Shown here: piece by piece, positions 44,730 to 52,574 of the stretch | Numbering within the stretch: position 1 is the first letter of the stretch | Layout: every line of letters begins with the position of its first letter | Origin: Roseiterribacter gracilis | GTDB taxonomy: Bacteria; Pseudomonadota; Alphaproteobacteria; BOG-932; Roseiterribacteraceae | Assembly (NCBI GenBank): GCA_018332375.1 | Contig: BOPV01000001.1 | Span: 1,178,001-1,242,000 of the forward strand | DNA length: 64,000 nucleotides | Direction of reading: 5' to 3' | Program-made: the position numbers and the translations under genes | The notes under the pieces: model-generated | Seen by the model: the letters and a program-made list of their open reading frames with translations, nothing else | The model's database searches: none | What the model was told of the DNA's origin: nothing

Positions 44730-45087
44730 GCGCCTCGCCTGGCTCGAAGCAGGCCTGCTCGACCCTGGCGAGTTCGGACATGAAGAACATGTCCGCCTCG
44801 CTTTCGAACTGTTGCGACGCCACGATTTCATCGACGCGTTGCATCGGTTTGCGGGCGGGCTGAAACGCATGACCGCACGGCTGGGCGTCGGTCACAAATT
44901 CAACGTCACCATCACCGTCGCCCTCGCCTCGCTGATCGCCGAGCGCATGCAGGAAACGCCGGAAGCGACGTGGGACGAATTCCGCGACGCCAACCCGGAT
45001 CTGTTCGATCGCAAGCTACTGGCGCGCAGCTACGCGCCCGAACGGCTCAGCGACGAGCGCGCAAGAAAGGTCTTTCTGCTGCCATGA
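44701..45087 (+). CDS. Hypothetical protein with 'GHEEHVRLA' motif
   Basis: A 128-residue soluble alpha-helical protein beginning 'VHEAELATRRRLAWLEAGLLDPGEFGHEEHVRLAFELLRRHDFIDALHRF'. The 'H-x-x-H' motif resembles a small family of uncharacterised helical proteins in which an early GH-x-E-H is conserved. The start is GTG at 44701, inside the previous gene; its stop overlaps the next start by 4 nt (ATGA). It may be made with both neighbours. Function unknown. Confidence 0.65.
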   Translation: MHEAELATRRRLAWLEAGLLDPGEFGHEEHVRLAFELLRRHDFIDALHRFAGGLKRMTARLGVGHKFNVTITVALASLIAERMQETPEATWDEFRDANPDLFDRKLLARSYAPERLSDERARKVFLLP

Positions 45088-45392
45088 ACGCGCTGACTCT
45101 GCTCCGCATCGTCTATGCGGGCGTGATTGCAATTCTCAGCGTGTTGACCGCGCTGCATCCAGCAGACGGAACGCCGATGCGGATCGTCGGCGCGGTCGAA
45201 GCAGTCGCCGCCATCGCCTTTCTCATCGCGCCGTACCGGCTTGCGGGATTTGCCTTGATCGGCTGCTACGTGACTGCGATCGCGCTGCACACGATGGCGG
45301 GCGAATTCGCAGTGCGGCTGGTCGCCGACGTCGCCACCGTGCTGTTCCTGCTCTATCCGACCTATTCGATGCGCGGCGCCACTTTGAGATAG
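45084..45392 (+). CDS. Small membrane protein, unknown function
   Basis: A 102-residue protein with three hydrophobic segments (about 5-24, 33-52 and 55-95). No family recognised. The ATG at 45084 overlaps the upstream stop. Its last 31 bases overlap the convergent GntR gene ending at 45362, and the C-terminal six residues are 'RGATLR'. Confidence 0.68.
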   Translation: MNALTLLRIVYAGVIAILSVLTALHPADGTPMRIVGAVEAVAAIAFLIAPYRLAGFALIGCYVTAIALHTMAGEFAVRLVADVATVLFLLYPTYSMRGATLR

Positions 45393-46042
45393 GCGACTTT
45401 CGACGGCAGCAAATGGCCGCGGCAGATGTCGATCAGCTTCTTGCGGTCGCCCTTCTCCAGCGCCTCGATCATCGCCCAATGATCTTCGCGCGCGCTTTTG
45501 ACGTAGCGCTTCTGGTTCAGCGAATGAAACCGGATCACATGCGCCTTGTGCGCGAACTCGTTGATCGCTTCGGATAAATAGCGGTTGCCGCAATTGGCGA
45601 ACAGCGCCCGGTGGAACGCGACATTGGCGCGGAATACTTTTTTCAGGTCGCCCGCCTTCACCGCCGCATCGTGCTGGCGCTGAATGGCGCGCAACTCTTC
45701 CAACGCCGGTTCGTTGAGCGGCAGCGGAATCATCGACGCCGCGTTCATCTCCAGCATCTCGCGCACGTCGTAGAGTTTCTGGACCTGGTCCGCCGTATAG
45801 GAACGGACCTGGGCGCCACGATTGGGAACGCGTTCGACCGTACCCATCCGTTCCAGTTCGATCAGCGCCTGGCGAACCACGTTCCGCTTGGCCTCGAACC
45901 GTACCATCAAATCGTCTTCGACCAGACGTTCGCGGGGAAGCAATCGCCCCAACACGATGTCTTCTTCGATCGCCGCCACCACCGTCGACAGCGCGACGGC
46001 GCGCGGTTCGAGTGGTTCCAGCTTTCGTGCAACGCGAGCCAT
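45362..46042 (-). CDS. GntR-family regulator, FadR subfamily
   Basis: A 226-residue protein. The N-terminal winged helix is 'ALSTVVAAIEEDIVLGRLLPRERLVEDDLMVRFEAKRNVVRQALIELERMGTVERVPNRGAQVRSY', residues 17-82. A helical FCD ligand-binding domain follows with 'DVREMLEMNAA', 'NVAFHRALF' and 'EDHWAMIEALEKGD' (metal/ligand His). FCD regulators of this group respond to small organic acids. It is divergent from the ABC-catabolic operon starting at 46199 and is its likely repressor. Two abutting palindromes lie between them. Confidence 0.93.
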   Translation of the reverse strand: MARVARKLEPLEPRAVALSTVVAAIEEDIVLGRLLPRERLVEDDLMVRFEAKRNVVRQALIELERMGTVERVPNRGAQVRSYTADQVQKLYDVREMLEMNAASMIPLPLNEPALEELRAIQRQHDAAVKAGDLKKVFRANVAFHRALFANCGNRYLSEAINEFAHKAHVIRFHSLNQKRYVKSAREDHWAMIEALEKGDRKKLIDICRGHLLPSKVAYLKVAPRIE

Positions 46043-46083
46043 CCGGCCACGCTACAGAGGCGGTCAGAACGTCACAACCAGAA

Positions 46084-46107
46084 TTATTGATAATCTCGTT
46101 GACGAGT
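46084..46107. promoter_or_regulatory. Two abutting palindromes, candidate GntR operators
   Basis: ATTAT-TG-ATAAT (46084-46095) directly abuts CTCGT-TG-ACGAG (46096-46107). Both are 12-bp dyads around a TG centre in the 156-bp region between the GntR gene and its target operon. A TTGACG hexamer (46100-46105) that could serve as the operon's -35 box lies inside the second dyad. Confidence 0.5.
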
Positions 46108-46198
46108 CTGATTGGCCACTGATACGGCTTGGACAGGCTCGATCCAACAAGTGCCGCAAAAGCTGCCGTGAGCCTTCATTCCAGGGAGGAATAGACCC

Positions 46199-47065
46199 AT
46201 GAAGCGCGCACTTCTCGCTGCTGCGATCTGCGCTCTTGCTGCACCTGCACACGCGCAGACCGGCGGAGCCCTCGAAAAAATCGTACAAAGCAAAACCTTC
46301 TCGATCGCCTATCGCGAAGAGTCGGTGCCCTTCTCCTTCATCGATTCCAGCGGCAAGCCGCAGGGCTACGCGATCGACATCTGTCTCAAAATCGCCGACG
46401 CGATCAAAGAGGAATACAAACTCGACAAGCTCGACATCAAATACGTGCCGGTGACGCCGCAGACGCGCATTCCGCTGATCGCGAACGGCACCGCCCAAGT
46501 CGAATGTTCGTCGACCACGATCACGACCGGCCGCATGAAGCAGGTCGAATTCCTGGCGCCCACCTTCATCACCGGCACCAAGCTGCTGGTGCGCAAAGGC
46601 TCGGGCATCACCAAGATCGAAGACCTGGAAGGCAAGACGTTGCTGGCGCTGGGCGGCACCACCAACGAAAAAGCCGCCGAAGCCGAAATCGCCAAGCGCA
46701 AGCTCAACGTCAAACTGGTGAAGGTGAAGGATCACCCGCAGGCGCTGCTCAATCTCGAGCAAGGCCGCGCCGACGCCTATACGTCGAACGACGTCGTGCT
46801 CTACGGCATCGCGACGATGGCGAAAGATCCAAGCCAATATGAAGTCGTCGGACCGTTCTACTCGTACGATCCGTTCAGCATCATGATCCCCAAGAACGAC
46901 AGCGATTTCCGCGCCATCGGCCTGCGCACCATGTCGCGCATGTTCGAGTCCGGCGAGATGGAAAAGCTCTACAAGAAATGGTTCGAGCCGGGGCCGACCA
47001 ACATCAATCTGGTGATGAGCCAGGAGCTCAAGAACGCGTTCAAGCTGTTCTCGTTCGCGGACTGA
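46199..47065 (+). CDS. ABC transporter substrate-binding protein, family 3 (polar amino acid type)
   Basis: A 288-residue exported protein. Signal peptide 1-19 ('PAHA|Q'), then the family 3 solute-binding fold with 'FSIAYREESVPFSFIDSSGKPQGYAIDICLKIADAI', 'NGTAQVECSSTTITTGR' and 'GRADAYTSNDVVL'. The fold resembles GltI-type glutamate/aspartate-binding proteins, with conserved Arg/Asp-type residues in place. ATG 46199 follows AGGGAGGA. It is the first gene of the operon, 1 bp before the permease gene. Given the sugar-acid-type enzymes downstream, the ligand may be an acidic compound other than an amino acid. Confidence 0.92.
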   Translation: MKRALLAAAICALAAPAHAQTGGALEKIVQSKTFSIAYREESVPFSFIDSSGKPQGYAIDICLKIADAIKEEYKLDKLDIKYVPVTPQTRIPLIANGTAQVECSSTTITTGRMKQVEFLAPTFITGTKLLVRKGSGITKIEDLEGKTLLALGGTTNEKAAEAEIAKRKLNVKLVKVKDHPQALLNLEQGRADAYTSNDVVLYGIATMAKDPSQYEVVGPFYSYDPFSIMIPKNDSDFRAIGLRTMSRMFESGEMEKLYKKWFEPGPTNINLVMSQELKNAFKLFSFAD

Positions 47066-47066
47066 C

Positions 47067-47786
47067 GTGAACTATTCGTGGGACTGGGGGCTGCTGTTTC
47101 GCAGCCCCCATATCGGCTGGATCGCCCAAGGCTTCGTCACCACCATCGAGATGGCGGTGCTGGCCTGGTGTATTGCGATGACGCTGGGTTCGTTGATCGG
47201 CACGTTGCGCACGCTCGACAACCCGATCGCCAAGCGGATCGGCACGCTCTATGTCGAGATCTTCCGCAACGTCCCGCTGCTGGCGCAGTTGTTTCTTTGG
47301 TACTACGTCATTCCCGAACTTCTGCCCGCATCGGCGCAGAAATTCGTCAAGCGCGACATGGCCGATCCGCAATTCTGGACCTCGGTCGTCGGACTCGGCT
47401 GCTACACCGCTGCACGCGTGGCCGAACAGGTCCGGTCGGGCATTCAATCGATTCCGCGCGGCCAACGCAGCGCGGCGCTGGCGATGGGGTTTTCGACGGC
47501 GCAAGTCTATCGCTACGTGCTGTTGCCGATCGGCTTCCGCACTGTGATCCCGTCGCTGACCAATGATTTTCTCGGCGTGTTCAAGAATTCGTCGCTGGCG
47601 CTTACCCTGGGGGTGATGGAGCTGACCGCGGCGGCGCGCCAGATCGAAGAATATACGTTCCATTCCTTCGAGCCGTTCGCTGCTGCGACCGTGCTCTATT
47701 CCTGCGTCACCTTGCTGGTGATCAGTTTGATGCGTGTCGTCGAACGCCGCACCCGCATCGCCGGCAATGTCGGAACCGCGCGATGA
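47067..47786 (+). CDS. ABC permease subunit (GltJ-like)
   Basis: A 239-residue inner-membrane protein with about five hydrophobic helices and the polar amino acid permease loop '[44 protein letters not shown]'. It matches GltJ-type subunits. The start is GTG at 47067, 1 bp after the upstream stop; its stop overlaps the next start (ATGA). It forms a heterodimeric channel with the product of 47783. Confidence 0.93.
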   Translation: MNYSWDWGLLFRSPHIGWIAQGFVTTIEMAVLAWCIAMTLGSLIGTLRTLDNPIAKRIGTLYVEIFRNVPLLAQLFLWYYVIPELLPASAQKFVKRDMADPQFWTSVVGLGCYTAARVAEQVRSGIQSIPRGQRSAALAMGFSTAQVYRYVLLPIGFRTVIPSLTNDFLGVFKNSSLALTLGVMELTAAARQIEEYTFHSFEPFAAATVLYSCVTLLVISLMRVVERRTRIAGNVGTAR

Positions 47787-48439
47787 GCGGCTTCGATTGG
47801 AACGTCATCCTCAACAATCGCGGCCTGCTGTTGCAGGGGCTGGCGGTCAGTTTTCAGCTGACCTTGGTCGCGATTGCGGGCGGCATGGCGCTGGGAACGG
47901 TGCTGGCCATGTGCCGTCTGTCGCGGTTTCGGCCGCTGGCGATTGCAGCGGGCAGCTACGTCAATTTCCTGCGCTCGCTGCCGCTGATCCTGGTGATCTT
48001 CTGGTTCTATATTCTGACGCCGCAAATCGTCGGCCATCCGATCGACGCCTATTCGTCGGTGCTGATCGCCTTCACCTTGTTCGAAGCGGCCTATTACTGC
48101 GAGATCATCCGCGCCGGCATCGCCAGCGTGAAAGCGGGCCAGGTGAATGCGGGCTTGGCGCTCGGCTTCGGCCAGTTTCATGTCATGCGCTACGTCGTGC
48201 TGCCGCAGGCCTTTCGCAACATGCTGCCGGTGCTGCTGACCCAGGCCATCATCATGTTTCAGGACACGTCCATCGTGTACGTGGTCGGGGTGCGCGATTT
48301 CCTGACCGCCGCCGACGTGGTCGCGAACAGCAACAATCGTCCCGTCGAGCTGTACAGCGTGGTGGCAGTGACGTTCCTCGTCATCTGCTTCACCGCCTCA
48401 CGACTCGTCGGACGCCTGCAGCGGAAATACGCCCTATGA
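47783..48439 (+). CDS. ABC permease subunit (GltK-like)
   Basis: A 218-residue inner-membrane protein with about five hydrophobic helices and the permease loop '[45 protein letters not shown]'. It matches GltK-type subunits, partner of the GltJ-like protein. ATG 47783 and its stop overlap both neighbours by 4 nt. Confidence 0.93.
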   Translation: MSGFDWNVILNNRGLLLQGLAVSFQLTLVAIAGGMALGTVLAMCRLSRFRPLAIAAGSYVNFLRSLPLILVIFWFYILTPQIVGHPIDAYSSVLIAFTLFEAAYYCEIIRAGIASVKAGQVNAGLALGFGQFHVMRYVVLPQAFRNMLPVLLTQAIIMFQDTSIVYVVGVRDFLTAADVVANSNNRPVELYSVVAVTFLVICFTASRLVGRLQRKYAL

Positions 48440-49164
48440 TTGAAGTTACCGGCGTCAGCAAATGGTACCAACAGTTCCAAGTGCTGAAAGACTGCTCGCT
48501 GACCATCAAGTCGGGCGAAGTCATCGTCATTTGCGGCCCGTCGGGATCGGGCAAATCGACCTTGATCAAATGCATGAACGGGCTCGAACCGTTTCAGCAA
48601 GGCGAGATCAAAGTCGGTGACGTTTCGGTCGGCGCGAAAGGCACCGATCTGCCGAAGCTGCGTTCGCGCATCGGCATGGTGTTTCAGAATTTCGAACTGT
48701 TCCCGCACATGACCGTGCGCAAGAACATCACCTTGCCGCAGGTGAAGATCCTGGGCCGTTCCAAAGACGAATCCGACGCGCGCACGATCAAGCTGCTCGA
48801 ACGGATGGGTCTGCCGAGCCAGGCCGACAAATTCCCGGCCCAGCTTTCGGGCGGCCAGCAACAGCGCGTCGCGATCGCGCGCGCGCTGGCGATGGATCCG
48901 GTCGCGATGTTGTTCGACGAGCCAACCTCGGCGCTCGACCCCGAGATGATCAACGAAGTGCTCGACGTCATGGTGGCTTTGGCCCAGGACGGCATGACGA
49001 TGGCGGTCGTGACGCATGAAATGGGCTTTGCCCGCCGCGTCGCCAATCGCGTCGTCTTCATGGATCAAGGTTCGATCGTCGAAGACGCGCCAAAAGAAGC
49101 GTTCTTCGGCACGCCGCGCAGCGAGCGCGCGCAGCTGTTCCTGTCCAAAATTCTGCAGCACTGA
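48436..49164 (+). CDS. ABC importer ATPase (GltL-like)
   Basis: A 242-residue ATPase with Walker A 'GPSGSGKST' (34-42), signature 'LSGGQQQR', Walker B '[11 protein letters not shown]' and switch His in '[12 protein letters not shown]'. It belongs to the polar amino acid importer group. It energises the two permeases encoded upstream. The start ATG 48436 overlaps the upstream stop. Confidence 0.94.
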   Translation: MIEVTGVSKWYQQFQVLKDCSLTIKSGEVIVICGPSGSGKSTLIKCMNGLEPFQQGEIKVGDVSVGAKGTDLPKLRSRIGMVFQNFELFPHMTVRKNITLPQVKILGRSKDESDARTIKLLERMGLPSQADKFPAQLSGGQQQRVAIARALAMDPVAMLFDEPTSALDPEMINEVLDVMVALAQDGMTMAVVTHEMGFARRVANRVVFMDQGSIVEDAPKEAFFGTPRSERAQLFLSKILQH

Positions 49165-49175
49165 AAGACGCTGGC

Positions 49176-50138
49176 ATGGCTACCAACGAAATCCACTTGC
49201 TCAGCATGGGGCAGATGATGCCCGCCGTGGAGAAACAACTCAGCGAGTCGTTCATCGTCCATCGCACGGCCGAACGTCCGATCGACGAGATCATCGCCGA
49301 ACACGGCGCCAAGATCCGCGGCATCGCCACGCGCGGTCGTGACAAATGCGATGACGCGCTGCTGGCCAAACTGCCGAAGCTGGAGATCGTCAGCAATTTC
49401 GGCGTCGGCTATGACTCGATCGACGTGCCGGCGGCGGTCGCGCGCGGCCTGGTCGTCACCAACACGCCCGATGTGCTGAATGACGAAGTCGCCGACTTCA
49501 CCGTCGGCCTGCTTCTGTCGACCGTTCGCGAACTGCCGCAAGCCGACGCCTATGTGCGCGCGGGCAACTGGCCGCACGCGCCGTACCGGCTGACGCAATC
49601 GCTGCGCGATCGTACTGTCGGCATGGTCGGGATGGGACGGATCGGCCGCGCCATCGCCAAGCGCATCGCCGCCTTCGACGTGCCGGTGGTTTATTATTCG
49701 CGCCGGCCGCAGGCCGACGTGCCCTATCGTCACGTGCCGAACCTGCTCGACATGGCGGATCAGGTCGACACGCTGATCGTGATCGTGCCCGGCGGGCCCG
49801 AGACCAAACATCTGATCAACGCCGAGGTCCTGAAAGCGCTGGGACGGCGCGGCATTCTGATCAATGTCGCGCGCGGATCGGTGGTCGATCAGCAGGCACT
49901 GATCACCGCGCTCAAGGACAAGACCATTCACGGCGCCGGGCTCGACGTTTTTGCAGACGAGCCGCGCGTGCCGCAGGAATTGATCGAACGCGACAATGCA
50001 GTGCTGGTGCCGCATGTCGGCTCGGGCACGCACCACACGCGCGCGCGGATGGGGCAGCTCGTCGTCGACAATTTGCGTTCGTGGTTTGACGGGCAAGGCC
50101 CCGTCACGCCGATCCCGGAATCAAAGTGGCCGCGCTAG
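49176..50138 (+). CDS. D-2-hydroxyacid dehydrogenase
   Basis: A 320-residue protein. The NAD(P) fold 'GMGRIG' (152-157) is followed by catalytic R233 ('NVARGSVVD'), E262 ('DVFADEP') and H280 ('PHVGSGTHHT'). Length and motifs fit the glyoxylate/hydroxypyruvate reductase and 2-ketogluconate reductase group, reducing a 2-keto acid or oxidising a D-2-hydroxy acid with NAD(P)H. It lies 11 bp after the ABC operon part and is co-directional with the following enzyme genes. The substrate is inferred to be an intermediate of the pathway. Confidence 0.93.
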   Translation: MATNEIHLLSMGQMMPAVEKQLSESFIVHRTAERPIDEIIAEHGAKIRGIATRGRDKCDDALLAKLPKLEIVSNFGVGYDSIDVPAAVARGLVVTNTPDVLNDEVADFTVGLLLSTVRELPQADAYVRAGNWPHAPYRLTQSLRDRTVGMVGMGRIGRAIAKRIAAFDVPVVYYSRRPQADVPYRHVPNLLDMADQVDTLIVIVPGGPETKHLINAEVLKALGRRGILINVARGSVVDQQALITALKDKTIHGAGLDVFADEPRVPQELIERDNAVLVPHVGSGTHHTRARMGQLVVDNLRSWFDGQGPVTPIPESKWPR

Positions 50139-50147
50139 GAGCGAAAG

Positions 50148-50924
50148 ATGGATCTCGGACTCAAGGGAAAGACCGCGCTTGTATTGGGCGGCAGCTCTGG
50201 TCTCGGCGCTGCGGTTGCGACGGCCCTGTCGCGCGAAGGCGCCAACGTCGCCGTCGCCAGCCGTGACAAGGACAAGCTGGCCAAGACGATCGCTACCTTC
50301 GCGGGCGAAGGCCTGGCGCTGCAATGGGACCTCGCCGACCTGTCGGTGATCGACGCGAACGTCGCGGCGGTCGAGAAGAAGTTCGGTCAGGTCGATATTC
50401 TGGTGAACAACACGGGCGGCCCGCCGCCGACTGCAGCGGCGGGCGCCGACATCGACGTCTGGCGCAAGCAGATGGACGCCATGGTTCTGTCGTTGATCGC
50501 CACGACCGACCGCGTGCTGCCGGGCATGCGGGCGCGCAAATGGGGCCGCATCATCACCAGCACCTCGTCGGGCATCGTTGCGCCGATTCCCAATCTGGCA
50601 ATTTCGAATGCGCTGCGCCTGGCGCTGGTCGGCTGGTCGAAAACCCTGGCGCGCGAAGTCGCTGCCGACGGCATCACCTGCAACATCGTCCTGCCCGGTC
50701 GTATTTCGACCGAACGTCTCGGGGTGCTCGACAGCGCCAAAGCCAAACGCGAGGGCAAGACGGTCGAGGAAGTCGCCAAGGCGTCGCTGGCGACGATTCC
50801 CGCCGGCCGGTTCGGCGAGCCGGACGAATATGGCGACGTCGTCGCGTTCCTCGCTTCGACGCGCGCCGCCTACATCACCGGTTCGACCATCCGCGTGGAT
50901 GGCGGCCTGATCGCCAGCATCTAA
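50148..50924 (+). CDS. SDR-family protein lacking canonical YxxxK
   Basis: A 258-residue Rossmann protein with 'GGSSGLG' (14-20) and 'NNTGG', and the Ser of the active site at about 140 ('TSTSSG'). The canonical Y-x-x-x-K is replaced by L150-A-I-S-N154 ('PNLAISNALRLALVGWSKTLA'). This 'ISNALR' version is known in a subgroup of annotated FabG-like SDRs. Catalysis must therefore differ or rely on other residues. 'VDGGLIASI' at the end is standard. ATG 50148 sits 9 bp after the upstream gene. Confidence 0.88.
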   Translation: MDLGLKGKTALVLGGSSGLGAAVATALSREGANVAVASRDKDKLAKTIATFAGEGLALQWDLADLSVIDANVAAVEKKFGQVDILVNNTGGPPPTAAAGADIDVWRKQMDAMVLSLIATTDRVLPGMRARKWGRIITSTSSGIVAPIPNLAISNALRLALVGWSKTLAREVAADGITCNIVLPGRISTERLGVLDSAKAKREGKTVEEVAKASLATIPAGRFGEPDEYGDVVAFLASTRAAYITGSTIRVDGGLIASI

Positions 50925-50935
50925 GGAACATCGTC

Positions 50936-51640
50936 ATGGCGCTCGACAAGAAGATCATCGACACGCTGTCCAAAGTCTCGACCGCGACGATCACGACGAT
51001 CCTGCTCAAACATGGGCTGCGCAATGTGTGGATGCGCGGCACCAAACCGTTGAAGCCCGGCCAGCCGCGCATTGTCGGCCAGGCCTTCACCTTGCGCTTC
51101 GTGCCGGCGCGCGAAGATCTCGCCACACCGGCAAGCTGGTCGTCGCCGATTTCGACGCGCGCTGCGATCGAAGACATGCCCGCCGGCTGCGTTGCCGTGG
51201 TCGACGCGATGGGCGTCAGCGACGCAGGCATCTTCGGCGACATTCTTTGCGCGCGCATGGCCAAGCGCGGGGTCGCGGCGTTGATCACCGACGGCGTCAT
51301 TCGCGACGTGGCGGGCGTGCTCGAAACCGGCTTGCCGGTTTGGTGCAACGGCGTCGCGGCACCGCCCTCGGTTGCGGGCCTGACCTTCGTCGCGTGGCAG
51401 CAGCCGATCGCGTGCGGCGGCGTCGCCGTGTTTCCCGACGATGTCGTGGTGGTCGATCAGGACGGCGCGGTGCTGATCCCAGCTGCGATGGTCGACGAAC
51501 TCGTCGCTGCCGCGCCCGAACAGGAAAATCTCGAGAACTGGATTATGGGCGAAGTCGAAAAGGGCGCTGCCCTGCCCGGCCTCTATCCGCCCAACGCCGA
51601 AAACAAGGCGCGCTACGAAGCGTCAAAGAAGAAGGGCTGA
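50936..51640 (+). CDS. RraA-like / HMG aldolase-type protein
   Basis: A 234-residue protein of the RraA/dimethylmenaquinone methyltransferase-like family. 'MGVSDAGIFGDILCARMAKRGVAALITDGVIR123D124VAGV' holds the GD and R-D residues that coordinate metal and pyruvate enolate in HMG/CHA aldolases. Such proteins act as 4-hydroxy-4-methyl-2-oxoglutarate aldolases or oxaloacetate decarboxylases, or inhibit RNase E. In this catabolic operon the aldolase/decarboxylase role is more likely. ATG 50936 follows AAGGAA. Confidence 0.9.
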   Translation: MALDKKIIDTLSKVSTATITTILLKHGLRNVWMRGTKPLKPGQPRIVGQAFTLRFVPAREDLATPASWSSPISTRAAIEDMPAGCVAVVDAMGVSDAGIFGDILCARMAKRGVAALITDGVIRDVAGVLETGLPVWCNGVAAPPSVAGLTFVAWQQPIACGGVAVFPDDVVVVDQDGAVLIPAAMVDELVAAAPEQENLENWIMGEVEKGAALPGLYPPNAENKARYEASKKKG

Positions 51641-51644
51641 CCAG

Positions 51645-52574
51645 ATGGCGCTCGATCACAATGCCAGCGGCGTCTTTCCGATCGCGGTGACGCCGTTCTT
51701 GCCCGATGGTTCGCTGGACGTGAAGTCGGTCGACTCCATGACCGACTTCTATCTCGGCGCCGGCGCCACCGGCCTCACCATTCTCGGCATTATGGGCGAA
51801 GCGCCCAAGCTGGAGATGAGCGAGTCGCTGGCAATCACCAAACAAGTGGTGCAACGCGCGGGCAACGTGCCGGTCGTTGTCGGCGTATCGGCGCCGGGCT
51901 TCGCCGCAATGCGCCAACTGGCGCGCGGCGCGATGGAGCTTGGTGCAGCCGGCGTGATGATCGCGCCGCCGCCCGCGCTTCGCACCGACGACCAGATCAC
52001 GACCTATTTCGCGCAAGCGGTCGAAGCGATCGGCGACGACATTCCGTGGGTGCTGCAGGATTATCCGCTGACTCTGACCGTCGTGATGACGCCCAAAGTC
52101 ATCCGCACCATCATGCAGAACCACGCCAGCTGCGTGATGCTGAAACACGAAGACTGGCCGGGGCTGGAGAAGATTTCGACGCTGCGCGGATTCCAGAAAG
52201 ACGGCTCGATGAAGCCGATCTCGATCCTGTGCGGCAATGGCGGCCTGTTCCTCGACTTTGAAACCGAGCGCGGCGCCGACGGCGCCATGACCGGCTACGC
52301 CTTCCCCGACATGCTGGTGGAACTCGTCGATCTTGCCCGACAGGGCATACGTGATGAAGCCCACGATCTGTTCGATGCGCATCTGCCGCTGCTGCGCTAC
52401 GAGCAGCAGCAAGGCATCGGCCTCGCGGTGCGCAAATACGTGCTGCAGAAGCGCGGCGCCATCGCGTCCGACGCGCAGCGCAAGCCAGGTGGTTCGCTGA
52501 CTGCCGCCGCCAAAGCCGAAGTCGAGTATCTTTTGTCGCGCCTCGCCAAGCGCGATGCACGAGCCCGCGCATGA
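51645..52574 (+). CDS. DapA-family lyase (dihydrodipicolinate synthase-like)
   Basis: A 309-residue (beta/alpha)8 protein with Schiff-base K167 ('VMLKHED') and Y140 ('LQDYPLT'); the 'GIMGEAPKLE' at 48-57 replaces the classical GTTGE loop. DapA relatives act as 2-keto-3-deoxy acid aldolases or dehydratases (for example KDG aldolase and 5-keto-4-deoxyglucarate dehydratase). Given an IlvD/Edd gene 4 nt downstream (ATGA overlap), it probably processes the 2-keto-3-deoxy acid that enzyme makes. Substrate not certain. Confidence 0.91.
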   Translation: MALDHNASGVFPIAVTPFLPDGSLDVKSVDSMTDFYLGAGATGLTILGIMGEAPKLEMSESLAITKQVVQRAGNVPVVVGVSAPGFAAMRQLARGAMELGAAGVMIAPPPALRTDDQITTYFAQAVEAIGDDIPWVLQDYPLTLTVVMTPKVIRTIMQNHASCVMLKHEDWPGLEKISTLRGFQKDGSMKPISILCGNGGLFLDFETERGADGAMTGYAFPDMLVELVDLARQGIRDEAHDLFDAHLPLLRYEQQQGIGLAVRKYVLQKRGAIASDAQRKPGGSLTAAAKAEVEYLLSRLAKRDARARA

